64,000 nt of DNA from CAXBDP01 sp963974465 (lineage in GTDB: Bacteria; Bacteroidota; Bacteroidia; Cytophagales; Cyclobacteriaceae), in the NCBI GenBank assembly GCA_049340005.1, contig JBMPIY010000003.1; one strand, written 5' to 3'. A program made the translations under genes and the position numbers. The notes under the pieces are model-generated. The model had not been told where the DNA came from. It worked only from the letters and a program-made list of their open reading frames with translations, and did no database searches. Shown in pieces: positions 9,150 through 17,487 of the stretch. How positions within the stretch are numbered: position 1 is the first letter of the stretch; every line of letters begins with the position of its first letter.

Positions 9150-10501
9150 AAGGGCTTTCTTCTCTCTTTATTGAGCATGATGATTTAGTTGTAGAAAGCT
9201 TTTTAGAAGGTGTCTCTAATGAGCATATCCAGTATGTGGGAGCAACGCTTATTTTAGTCGAAATTTACCGAAAAATAGGCTTCCCAGAAGGTGGGTCACG
9301 CGATTACTTTAAAAATCTGGTATTGTGCAGGTTAGTCTATCCAGGAAGCAAACTAAAGACGATTGAGTACTTCAAGAAGCATTTAGATTTAGATGTGAGC
9401 GTATATTCCCTTTATCGCTTTCTTGATGAGGTAGATCAAAGCCTAAAGCCCACGATAGAACAAATCACCTTTGACTACACGCGAAAGCTTTTAGGTAGTC
9501 ACATTGGTGTGGTATTTTATGATATGACCACGTTATATTTTGAAGCGTCAGAGCCTGATGATTATCGCATTCCAGGCTTCAACAAGGATGGCAAGCACCA
9601 ACACCCACAAATTATGATTGGGCTTCTTGTGAGCAATCATGGCTATCCAATTGGGTACCAAATTTTTGAAGGTAACACTTCTGAAACAAAGACATTAATA
9701 CCCGTCTTGGAGAGTTTTCAACAAAAATTTTCTATCGATAAACCCATCATCGTGGCAGATGCGGCGCTATTATCACAAACTAATATCAATGCATTAGTGC
9801 AATATGACTACGAATATATCCTTGGTGGAAGGGTGAAAAATGAAAGCCAAGAGATAAAACAACAGATTATCACACTCAACATACAAGAAGGAGAGCCCAG
9901 AGAGGTCAAATCTAAAAAGGGGAGGTTGATTGTTAGCTATTCATCAAGTAGGGCAAAAAAGGATCGAATAAACCGAGAAAAGGGCTTAAAACGACTAGAA
10001 AACAAAGTAAGAAACGGCAAGCTCAACAAGGATCATATCAATAATCGAGGGTATAATAAATATCTCAAACTAGAAGGCGAAGCCAAAGTGAGTATTGACT
10101 ATAAACAATATCAAGCTGATAAGGTGTGGGATGGCTTGAAAGGGTATATAACTAATACCAAGCTAAGAAAAGAAGAAGTTATAGGGCAATACTCTCAGTT
10201 ATGGCAGATAGAGAAGGCTTTTAGAATATCAAAAACAGACTTAAGAATAAGACCCGTTTATCACCGTCTAAAAAAGCGGATTGAAGCGCACATTTGTCTT
10301 TGCTTTGCCGCATATACAGTCTACAAGGAACTAGAAAGGTTATTGGTGCTAAACCAAATTAAGCTATCACCAGAAAAGGCTATCCAAGAAATAAAGGATA
10401 TAAAACAACTCAAGTATACCCTGCCAAAATCAAAAGAAACAAAAACCAAAATCCTAAAGCCCTCACTGGTGCAGCAATCGCTATTGAATATGAAAATTTA
10501 A
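9146..10501 (+). CDS. IS1634-family transposase, main catalytic part
   Basis: This is 451 codons from a TTG, although the frame is open from 9101. Catalytic residues look intact: first Asp in VVFYDMTTLYFEA, second Asp in IIVADAALLSQTN, and the Glu in the YREK-type motif YSQLWQIEKAFRISK. The region after it (RPVYHRLKKRIEAHICLCF) is also typical of IS1634/IS4 enzymes. The protein makes double-strand cuts at the inverted ends for cut-and-paste or copy-type transposition. The conserved N-terminal 50 residues lie in the upstream -1-offset frame, so the TTG start is doubtful and the element may depend on frameshifting. Confidence 0.85.
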   Translation: MKGLSSLFIEHDDLVVESFLEGVSNEHIQYVGATLILVEIYRKIGFPEGGSRDYFKNLVLCRLVYPGSKLKTIEYFKKHLDLDVSVYSLYRFLDEVDQSLKPTIEQITFDYTRKLLGSHIGVVFYDMTTLYFEASEPDDYRIPGFNKDGKHQHPQIMIGLLVSNHGYPIGYQIFEGNTSETKTLIPVLESFQQKFSIDKPIIVADAALLSQTNINALVQYDYEYILGGRVKNESQEIKQQIITLNIQEGEPREVKSKKGRLIVSYSSSRAKKDRINREKGLKRLENKVRNGKLNKDHINNRGYNKYLKLEGEAKVSIDYKQYQADKVWDGLKGYITNTKLRKEEVIGQYSQLWQIEKAFRISKTDLRIRPVYHRLKKRIEAHICLCFAAYTVYKELERLLVLNQIKLSPEKAIQEIKDIKQLKYTLPKSKETKTKILKPSLVQQSLLNMKI

Positions 10502-10529
10502 TTTTGGGTCACGCGTTGCACAAAACAGG

Positions 10530-10631
10530 AGCACTGCTGCATATCATGGCGGGAGGCTGTTTATCAGCAATGTGTTCGATCCAAAAATATTAGTGGTAAC
10601 GATGAACTTGGAGTGATCTGTCTATTCTTTT
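10530..10631 (+). repeat. 102-bp direct repeat, right copy (target duplication of the IS)
   Basis: Exact copy of 8784-8885, placed just after the right inverted end of the IS. It contains a non-functional stump of the PON 3' end with its stop and an octamer copy at 10549. The following 212 nt up to the TonB receptor hold AT-rich sequence with no other gene. Confidence 0.9.
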
Positions 10632-10843
10632 AATAAATGCTACCAACCAATATTTATTATACCACTTAAATTAACCTAATAAATAGATTATTACCTAGTT
10701 TACATAAATTCTAGTGAGATTGCATATATACATTAATATAATTTCATTGAAATAAGCTAACTTTTCTACTTTAATGAATTGATACATTTATCAGTTTATT
10801 ATTTGGTATTCATAGTTCCTTCATCTTTTCTAAGACAATAATT

Positions 10844-13699
10844 TTGAAATACCCATTAAACAAGCCTAGAATTCAGACTGTCTTTGTTTTCATTTTGGCT
10901 ATATTATTTTATTCGTTTAGTCTTCAGGCTCAGGAAGTAAATGATGTTTTTGGTAAAGTGATAAATAGCTTTACTGGCACGGGAATCGAAGGCGTAAATA
11001 TCACCATCAAGGAATCTATTGGAACCTCCCGTACATTAGGATTCACAACTAATAAACAAGGTGAATTTTCATTTTTCTCAAATTATCCAAGGCCTTTTAC
11101 CTTAGTAGTAACTTCCGTTGGGTATAAATCTAAAGAGCTTACTGTAACTGAACAAACTACGAAAAATTTATTTATCCAACTTGAGCCAACCGAAATTCAA
11201 TTAGACGAGATCGTTACTATTGGGCAAAAAGTAGAACAATCAAAGCTTATCGCACCGATGGTTGTAGAGAGGCTTGGGGCTTTGGAAATAATGCAAACAG
11301 CTTCAATTTCTGTATTTGACGCCATTGGAAATTTGAGAGGAGTGGATGTCACGACCCAAAGCATGGTATTAAGTACAGTAAATACTCGTGGGTTTAACTC
11401 TACTGCAAATACACGATTTATTCAATTATCAGATGGAATTGACAATCAGGCACCAGGGCTAAACTTCTCTTTGGGTAATGTTGCAGGTATTCCTGATATT
11501 GATATTGAATCAGTAGAGCTCATTCCAGGTCCAAATTCAGCAATGTATGGTTCTGGCAATTTTAATGGGGTTTTAAATACAAACAGCAAAAACCCATTTG
11601 ATTATCAAGGATTTAGCCTCTCGCTAAAAAATGGAATAAGTGGAATGGAATCTGGTGGTGATCATATGTTTGATTTTGGAGGATACCCTTTGAGGGAAGG
11701 CGCTTTTAGATATGCAAAAGCACTAAATGATAAATTAGCCTTCAAACTTACAGGTAGCATTCTCAGTTCTACTGACTTTAGCGCACAAGACTATTCCAAT
11801 ATTGGTGTTGGCTTGCATTATGAAACACTCCGTGAAAATCCAGGATACAATGGATTAAATACCTATGGTGATGAAATCTCCAGTTTACTGCCCATTGGCC
11901 CAAATGATTCTCTCGTTGTAGTGAACCGAACGGGCTATAAAGAGGAAGATCTGGTAGACTACGATATTGATAATGTTAGAGTTTTGGGTTCAATACATTA
12001 TAAATTCACTACCAAAACCACCTTGATACTACAGGGTAATTATGGCTCTATCAATACGATGCTCACCGGTGATAACCGTATTTCATTACGAGATTTTTCC
12101 ATAGCGCAAGGGAAGGCTGAGCTAAAGGGAGAAAAATTTAACCTAAAAGGATATTTCACCAGTCAAAATGCTGGCAACTCCTTTGATGCAGGTTTACTTG
12201 CTGCAAATATTTTACGCGCTTCCAAGCCAGATGACGCCTGGTTCGAGCATTTCACCTATGGAATGAGGAATACATTCATTGGAGGGTCCTACATCCAAGC
12301 AAGACAAGTTGCTAATTCAGCTTATGGCCCATATGCTAACTATGAACAACAATTTGACGCTGGCACAGCAGGTTTCGATTCAGTCAAAAGTGTAATAGCA
12401 AATTCTGCGGAACCTGGGTTTGGTGCTAAGATCATTGACCGATCAAAACTATATAATGTGGATGGCACTTACCTTTTTGATAAACTGACAGATATTGCTG
12501 AAATAACTGTAGGAAGTAATTTTAGGTATTATCAACCAACTTCAGAAGGAACAATTTTTACTGATACTACTGGCAATGATTTGAGTATTTATGAATATGG
12601 TGGATTTATCCAAGCATTTAAAAACATCCCTTCTAACAACTTATACTTAACTGCCTCCTTGAGATATGATAAAAATGAAAACTTTAAGGGGCAATTTAAC
12701 CCAAGACTATCAATCGTTCATTCCTACAAAAGCATCCATAATCTTCGATTAAGTTTCGCCTCAGGAGTTCGATTCCCTTCTGTAAGAGAGCAGTTCTACA
12801 ACCAAGATCTTCGCGACAAACGATTAGTTGGAGGGCTTGAAAATGTTATCACCCCGTTCGGGTTGCCTAATAATGCCTTTTCTGAGCAAGGAGTCACAGC
12901 ATTTAATGAAGCAGTACTAAATGACATTACGCTCCATCCAAATTTCAATCCCGAGCCAATAAGTCAGCGACAGGCATATCTTAAGAACTTGCCGCTACTA
13001 GAAGGCTCCATCGTAAGACAAGATGCCTTGAATGGATTGAAGCCAGAAAAAATTAACACAATAGAATTAGGCTACAAAAGTTTATTTGAAAATAGACGAT
13101 ATATTGACATTACTATTTATAGAAACTATTATTCCAGCTTTATCGGTGTAATGAGATTGGTGAAAACGAGGACAAGCCCTGAAGTAGATCTTTACGCATC
13201 TGCATTTCAGGTTAATAGTGGAACAGCCAATGATAGATATTTTGTGTTTGCTAATAGTAACTCTAACATAACTAGCCAAGGAATTGAAGCAACCTATGAT
13301 GTTACGTCAAAAGAAGGATTTAATTTTGGTATCAACGCAACATACACAGAACTGATCAAGTCAAATGAAGACGACCCAATTGTGCCTTCATTCAATACGC
13401 CTAAATTCAAAACAAATGTGACTTTAGGGCATAGAAGAGTCACTGATGAATTAGGGTTCAGTTTTGTTTTTAGAATAAGATCAGAATTCTTGTGGGAAAG
13501 TGCATTTGCAGATGGAATCGTTCCTGATTTTAAGACGCTAGATTTACAAGTAACTTACAAGCTTCCAAAGATTCGATCTGCTTTAAAAGCGGGAGGAATG
13601 AATGTATTTAACGAACGATTTGTAAATGCTTATGGTGGGCCTCAGGTCGCTTCTATCTGGCATATAACTTACACTTTTGATCCATATTTTTATAGATAA
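10844..13699 (+). CDS. TonB-dependent outer-membrane receptor (copy 1)
   Basis: This 951-aa protein has a signal peptide (VFVFILAILFYSFSLQAQ), a CarboxypepD-reg-like domain at about 33-115 (VFGKVINSFTGTGIEGVNITIKE), a plug domain at about 135-250 (ISVFDAIGNLRGVDV, VESVELIPGPNSAMYGSG) and a beta-barrel ending in aromatic residues (YTFDPYFYR). It uses a TTG start. The start is supported because copy 2, with an ATG, aligns residue for residue from position 1 (both reach VFG at 35-37). It imports a ligand across the outer membrane using TonB energy. The SGNH lipoprotein gene follows 3 nt later. The ligand is unknown; the neighbouring lactonase and SGNH protein suggest an ester or lactone. An octamer lies at 13589. 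Confidence 0.93.
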   Translation: MKYPLNKPRIQTVFVFILAILFYSFSLQAQEVNDVFGKVINSFTGTGIEGVNITIKESIGTSRTLGFTTNKQGEFSFFSNYPRPFTLVVTSVGYKSKELTVTEQTTKNLFIQLEPTEIQLDEIVTIGQKVEQSKLIAPMVVERLGALEIMQTASISVFDAIGNLRGVDVTTQSMVLSTVNTRGFNSTANTRFIQLSDGIDNQAPGLNFSLGNVAGIPDIDIESVELIPGPNSAMYGSGNFNGVLNTNSKNPFDYQGFSLSLKNGISGMESGGDHMFDFGGYPLREGAFRYAKALNDKLAFKLTGSILSSTDFSAQDYSNIGVGLHYETLRENPGYNGLNTYGDEISSLLPIGPNDSLVVVNRTGYKEEDLVDYDIDNVRVLGSIHYKFTTKTTLILQGNYGSINTMLTGDNRISLRDFSIAQGKAELKGEKFNLKGYFTSQNAGNSFDAGLLAANILRASKPDDAWFEHFTYGMRNTFIGGSYIQARQVANSAYGPYANYEQQFDAGTAGFDSVKSVIANSAEPGFGAKIIDRSKLYNVDGTYLFDKLTDIAEITVGSNFRYYQPTSEGTIFTDTTGNDLSIYEYGGFIQAFKNIPSNNLYLTASLRYDKNENFKGQFNPRLSIVHSYKSIHNLRLSFASGVRFPSVREQFYNQDLRDKRLVGGLENVITPFGLPNNAFSEQGVTAFNEAVLNDITLHPNFNPEPISQRQAYLKNLPLLEGSIVRQDALNGLKPEKINTIELGYKSLFENRRYIDITIYRNYYSSFIGVMRLVKTRTSPEVDLYASAFQVNSGTANDRYFVFANSNSNITSQGIEATYDVTSKEGFNFGINATYTELIKSNEDDPIVPSFNTPKFKTNVTLGHRRVTDELGFSFVFRIRSEFLWESAFADGIVPDFKTLDLQVTYKLPKIRSALKAGGMNVFNERFVNAYGGPQVASIWHITYTFDPYFYR

Positions 13700-13702
13700 G
13701 CA

Positions 13703-15256
13703 ATGAAAGACATGTGGATTATAAGCAAAAAAACACAGAACTCTATAATGGTAGTTTTAGCAAGTCTTTCAACATTGGCTTGTTCTTATCAGTTTCCTGA
13801 AAAGCCAGAAATTGAACCAGTAAGTTCCGTTCAGGCCGATTTCAGCAATACCATATTTATTGGCTCTTCCATACTTTCGGGCTATATGGATGGGGCGTTA
13901 TATACAGAAAGCGAGTCATTTGGTATAAGCAATTTAATCGCAAATCAGATTAACTTAGGGTCAAATCGCGAATTCAATTTTCCTAAAATTGAGAGCGAAT
14001 ATGGATTAAATACCTTTCTTACATCTGGAACTTCTAATGTTGGCAGATTTGAACTAGGTTACCTAGATTCTCAGTCGCAGAGAGTAACAAAGCTTCTAAG
14101 ATATAATCAAGGCGGAGGTTTACCGCAAAGCAACGAATCATTAGCGTCATCTCCAGCATTAAATATACCTCGGTTTAGATCTGTCCATTTTAATGACCCC
14201 GGCATATTCAATAACCATTATGCAAATCGTTTTGGCCAAAGCTTAAGCAATAGTAGTCTAGTTGATTTTGCCATCAGCCAAAACCCTACTTTCATAGTTT
14301 TTGATCCTGGATATGAGGATGCTTTGGGCTATGCAATGGCGGGTGGTGAAGGATCACTTAATCCCTCCGGAGCCATCGAAGCTTACACTAATGCTGATGC
14401 GACCCCAGCCAATGTATTTGAAGCTAAGTTACAAAGCTCTTTGCAAAAATTATTTAGCACTGTAAACACCAAAGGGATAATACTTACCATTCCTGATTTT
14501 ATCGATTTTCCGTATTTTCAATACTATGGGTACGACATCACACCGTTTGTAAGTAATTCTCAGCTCTCTCGCAATAGATCCTATGCTGCCGCATTTAATG
14601 ACGTAATTCTTGCCTATAATCAATTGCCAAGTACACCAGTAAATGCCCGAAGACCTACACTAGATTTCGCTGAAGATCGCAGAGGAAATTGGGGTGTAGT
14701 AATTACGGATAATTCCCTCCCACTTATTCGAAATGTATCCATGACAATTAATGGAAAAGATACGGTAGTAAGTGTACCTTCAATTCGCCATATGACATTC
14801 GAGGATTACCTTATTTGGGATATTGACGTCCAATTAGGTTCAGGCGATTCGGGCCTTCCTTTGAATCCTATTCCAGCTAATAAAATTCTTACCAAAACAG
14901 AAACCTTATTGGTGAATGAACGCATTACAGCCTATAATGAAATTATTTTCCGTTTAGCCAATTCCTATCAAAACGTAAGAGTAGTAGATTTCTACCAAGC
15001 TTCAAAAAACTTTCATGCTGGAAGAAACAGATTTTTGGAAATTGAACCTACTGGCGAAACCATTAATGGGGTCATCATTAATTCAACAGTGGTAGAAAAT
15101 GGAGCTTTTTCTGCTGATGGGATACACTTTAACCCAAGAGGAAATGCATGGATTAGTAATTTTATTATTTCAAATATCAACTCAATGTATGGCTCAAATA
15201 TCCAGCCCTTGGATGTAAATATCTATCGAAGCAATTATTTTTCTTTGGAATTTTAA
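13703..15256 (+). CDS. SGNH/GDSL-type lipoprotein (copy 1)
   Basis: This 517-aa protein has a lipoprotein signal ending LSTLACSYQ, so it is probably anchored in the outer membrane next to the receptor. It has SGNH block I as FIGSSILSGYMDGALY (G-S-S in place of G-D-S) and block V as SADGIHFNPRGNAW (Asp-x-x-His). The segment matching block III, usually GNND, reads DPGYEDALGYAMAGG and lacks the oxyanion Asn. So it may be a modified esterase or a ligand-binding partner of the receptor. Downstream the stop is followed by 148 nt of AT-rich sequence and then a decayed transposase. Confidence 0.8.
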   Translation: MKDMWIISKKTQNSIMVVLASLSTLACSYQFPEKPEIEPVSSVQADFSNTIFIGSSILSGYMDGALYTESESFGISNLIANQINLGSNREFNFPKIESEYGLNTFLTSGTSNVGRFELGYLDSQSQRVTKLLRYNQGGGLPQSNESLASSPALNIPRFRSVHFNDPGIFNNHYANRFGQSLSNSSLVDFAISQNPTFIVFDPGYEDALGYAMAGGEGSLNPSGAIEAYTNADATPANVFEAKLQSSLQKLFSTVNTKGIILTIPDFIDFPYFQYYGYDITPFVSNSQLSRNRSYAAAFNDVILAYNQLPSTPVNARRPTLDFAEDRRGNWGVVITDNSLPLIRNVSMTINGKDTVVSVPSIRHMTFEDYLIWDIDVQLGSGDSGLPLNPIPANKILTKTETLLVNERITAYNEIIFRLANSYQNVRVVDFYQASKNFHAGRNRFLEIEPTGETINGVIINSTVVENGAFSADGIHFNPRGNAWISNFIISNINSMYGSNIQPLDVNIYRSNYFSLEF

Positions 15257-15404
15257 GTAACCCTATTCGCTGAACAAATAGCTATTTTGTCGCTCCCTTA
15301 AAAATCATTTAAGCAATTATAAACCAGTGAAATAAAGTTGATTTTCTTGTTAAAATAATGTGGGTTTTTGTATTTTAGAGTAGTAACCCCTGCAACTTAT
15401 TTTA

Positions 15405-16580
15405 ATGAAAGCAAAGCGTATATAATCAAAGCAGTTTATTCTTCAGTTTTGAAGAGACCCTCAACCAGAAACATCCTCTCTATATTCTTTCAACACCATT
15501 GATTGGCAGGCATTTGAAAAGGCTACCCCCTTAGTAGGAATAAAGGTCGTCCTGCATAGCCTCGTTTAATGGTGGGTTATTGATTATTAAACATATTCGC
15601 AATATTTCTGACGAAAGTGTTGTGGAACAATGGAGCGAAAATATCTATTACCAATACGTTTGTGGCGAGACCTCTTTTGTGGCAGGCGCACCTTGTGAAG
15701 CCAGCGAACTGGTTCATTTTCGTCATCGCATAGGAGGAGAAGGCATTGAATTAATTCTAAAAAGAGAGTATTCGTCTCATTGGAGACGATAGCCATGATG
15801 CCAACATTAATATTGATTCGACTGTCCAGAAGAAAAACATTACCTTTTCTATCGATGCAAAATTATACAAAAGTATCATTAAAAAGTGTAATGAAATAGC
15901 TGTGGAAGAACAGCTACCTGTGCCAAACCTCTACCCGAATATTAAAGAGCTTGCTAGGGATCAATACTTTAGAAACCATCCTAAAAATAAGGCAAATGTA
16001 TACAAGAAAATAAAAAACATCACAGGAAGATTGGTCAGAGAACTGGAAAGAAACCTTCCGTCCAATTCAGGGCATCAAGCCGATTTAGCTTTGTACAAAC
16101 ACGTATTGGCACAAGAGAAGTGTTCCAAAGTAAGATTGACTCCCTTCACGAACCCCAAACGGATTGCATCTCCAATGGCAAAAAAAATGAGTTTGGGAAC
16201 AAGGCATCGTTTGTGAAAACCGATACAGGTGTAATCGTTGGCGCAAAGGGTTTTCACGATGAATATGATGCAAATACGCTAGAACAAGTAGAAGGATTAA
16301 CAGGAAAAGCACCTAAAATAGCAAAGGCAGAGGGTTTCGAGGGAAAAAACAACGCGGAGAAACGGTAATTTTACTTCCTGCTCCACCCAAGAAAAACATG
16401 AGTTATTACCAATGAAAAAAGTTAAGCGAAACACATAAAAAACGAGCAGCCATAGAACCGATTATTGGGCATTTGAAAGCAGGTCACATACTCAATCGCA
16501 ACTTTTACAAGGAAATCGTGGGCGATAACATCAATGTGATGCTAGCAGCAGGTTTTAACTTCAAAAGGATAATGAACAAA
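15405..16580 (+). pseudogene. Decayed IS5-family transposase
   Basis: A transposase of the IS5 type can be pieced together across several frames. FSFEETLNQKHPLYIL and IDWQAFEKATPLVG are near the start; KHIRNISDESVVEQWSEN, ASELVHFRHRIG and INIDSTVQKKNITF follow, then ERNLPSNSGHQADLALY, and FVKTDTGVIVGAKGFHDEYD. The end reads KKRAAIEPIIGHLKAGHIL with NRNFYKEIVGDNINVML. Order and content match a full-length IS5 transposase, but there are at least four frame changes and internal stops, so it is inactive. It begins at an ATG in MKAKRI. Its 3' end runs straight into the truncated PON copy at 16581. I could not find inverted ends. Confidence 0.8.
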
Positions 16581-17191
16581 TGGAAAGTTTAACGAGTCCA
16601 GAACTAAAAATTCCAAACGATTTAGTAGCAGTTGGAATTAGAGCATTTTACTTCACCAATGATCACGGTATAGAGCAGGGTGTTAAAAACTTGCTAAAAC
16701 AAGGAACAGCTTCTGTTGGCTATTTCGACGGCAAATCTTACCGTATAGTTGCAGACCAACTTGATTATGCCAACGGCATCAACACTAGTCAAGATGGAGA
16801 TATTGTATTTGTATCAGAAACTACTGGAAAAAAAATCTCTGCATTCCAGCGTAGCTATACAAACGGCACATTGGAATTGCTTCATAGTATGAACTTGAAC
16901 ACAGGAGCAGATAATATCGAAATAAACAAAGACGGAACTTTACTTGTAGCAGCACATCCAAATATGCTAGCGTTTATGCGACATGCTAAGAATCAAAAAA
17001 AGCATTCACCTTCACAAATTCTACACTTCTCTTATAGCACAATTGACGGCTTTTTAAACGTGAATGAAATCCTCACCGACGATGGAACGAACCTATCGGG
17101 AAGCAGCACTGCTGCATATCATAGCGGGAGACTGTTTATCAGCAATGTGTTCGATCCAAAAATATTGGTGGTGGATTTAGAGCTGGAGTGA
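16580..17191 (+). pseudogene. 5'-truncated copy of the paraoxonase-like gene
   Basis: Positions 16581-17191 align with 8248-8870 of the intact gene. I count 7 substitutions and one in-frame 12-nt deletion (RLMAD to N) over about the first 583 aligned bases, including a run of more than 300 identical bases; the last 28 bases diverge strongly. The reading frame is open for 203 aa from an ATG made at the junction with the IS5 remnant. It lacks the membrane anchor, the first calcium ligands (PED) and both catalytic histidines, so it should not be an active lactonase. The next 296 nt to the second TonB receptor hold no gene that I can support. Confidence 0.85.
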
Positions 17192-17487
17192 GGATAAAAA
17201 AATAACTCTTAACTTAAGAAAGCTCATTTGATTAAATCCATTTGAAGGAATAGCTAAAGGTTCGCCATCAACCTAATAATTTAATAACATTCGATCAGAA
17301 AATTCACCTTCCAGCAGAATAAAAAGCCGTTAAAATAACATTATATATTTTGAGTAATAAAGCCGTAATATTATTTCTAAAATAAATTACCTTAACGAAG
17401 GGTTTTAGAAGAAATTATTTATGATTTAGAAGCAATGCGGGGCTCCTTACCTCTACTCTCTAGCAAATCTTCAACTAATATTACTAA

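Larger units (their letters stand above)
8886..10529 (+). mobile_element. IS1634-family insertion sequence, 1,644 bp
   Basis: The boundaries are set by a perfect 12-bp inverted repeat, CCTGTTTTGTGC at 8886-8897 and GCACAAAACAGG at 10518-10529. Both ends directly abut the two copies of a 102-bp direct repeat. The element carries a DDE transposase with IS1634/IS4-superfamily motifs, split over two frames. The ten-mer GGGTCACGCG occurs three times inside (8965, 9293, 10506), two of them as the 15-mer starting ATTTTGGGTC. No GCGGGAGG octamer lies inside. The exact repeats imply a recent insertion. Its right end leaves an 87-bp PON stump in front of the TonB receptor gene. Confidence 0.9.

Noticed and set aside
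15580..16368. Three short separate genes at 15580, 15902 and 16120
   Set aside because: They are adjacent, frame-shifted pieces of one IS5-type transposase and together rebuild its order.
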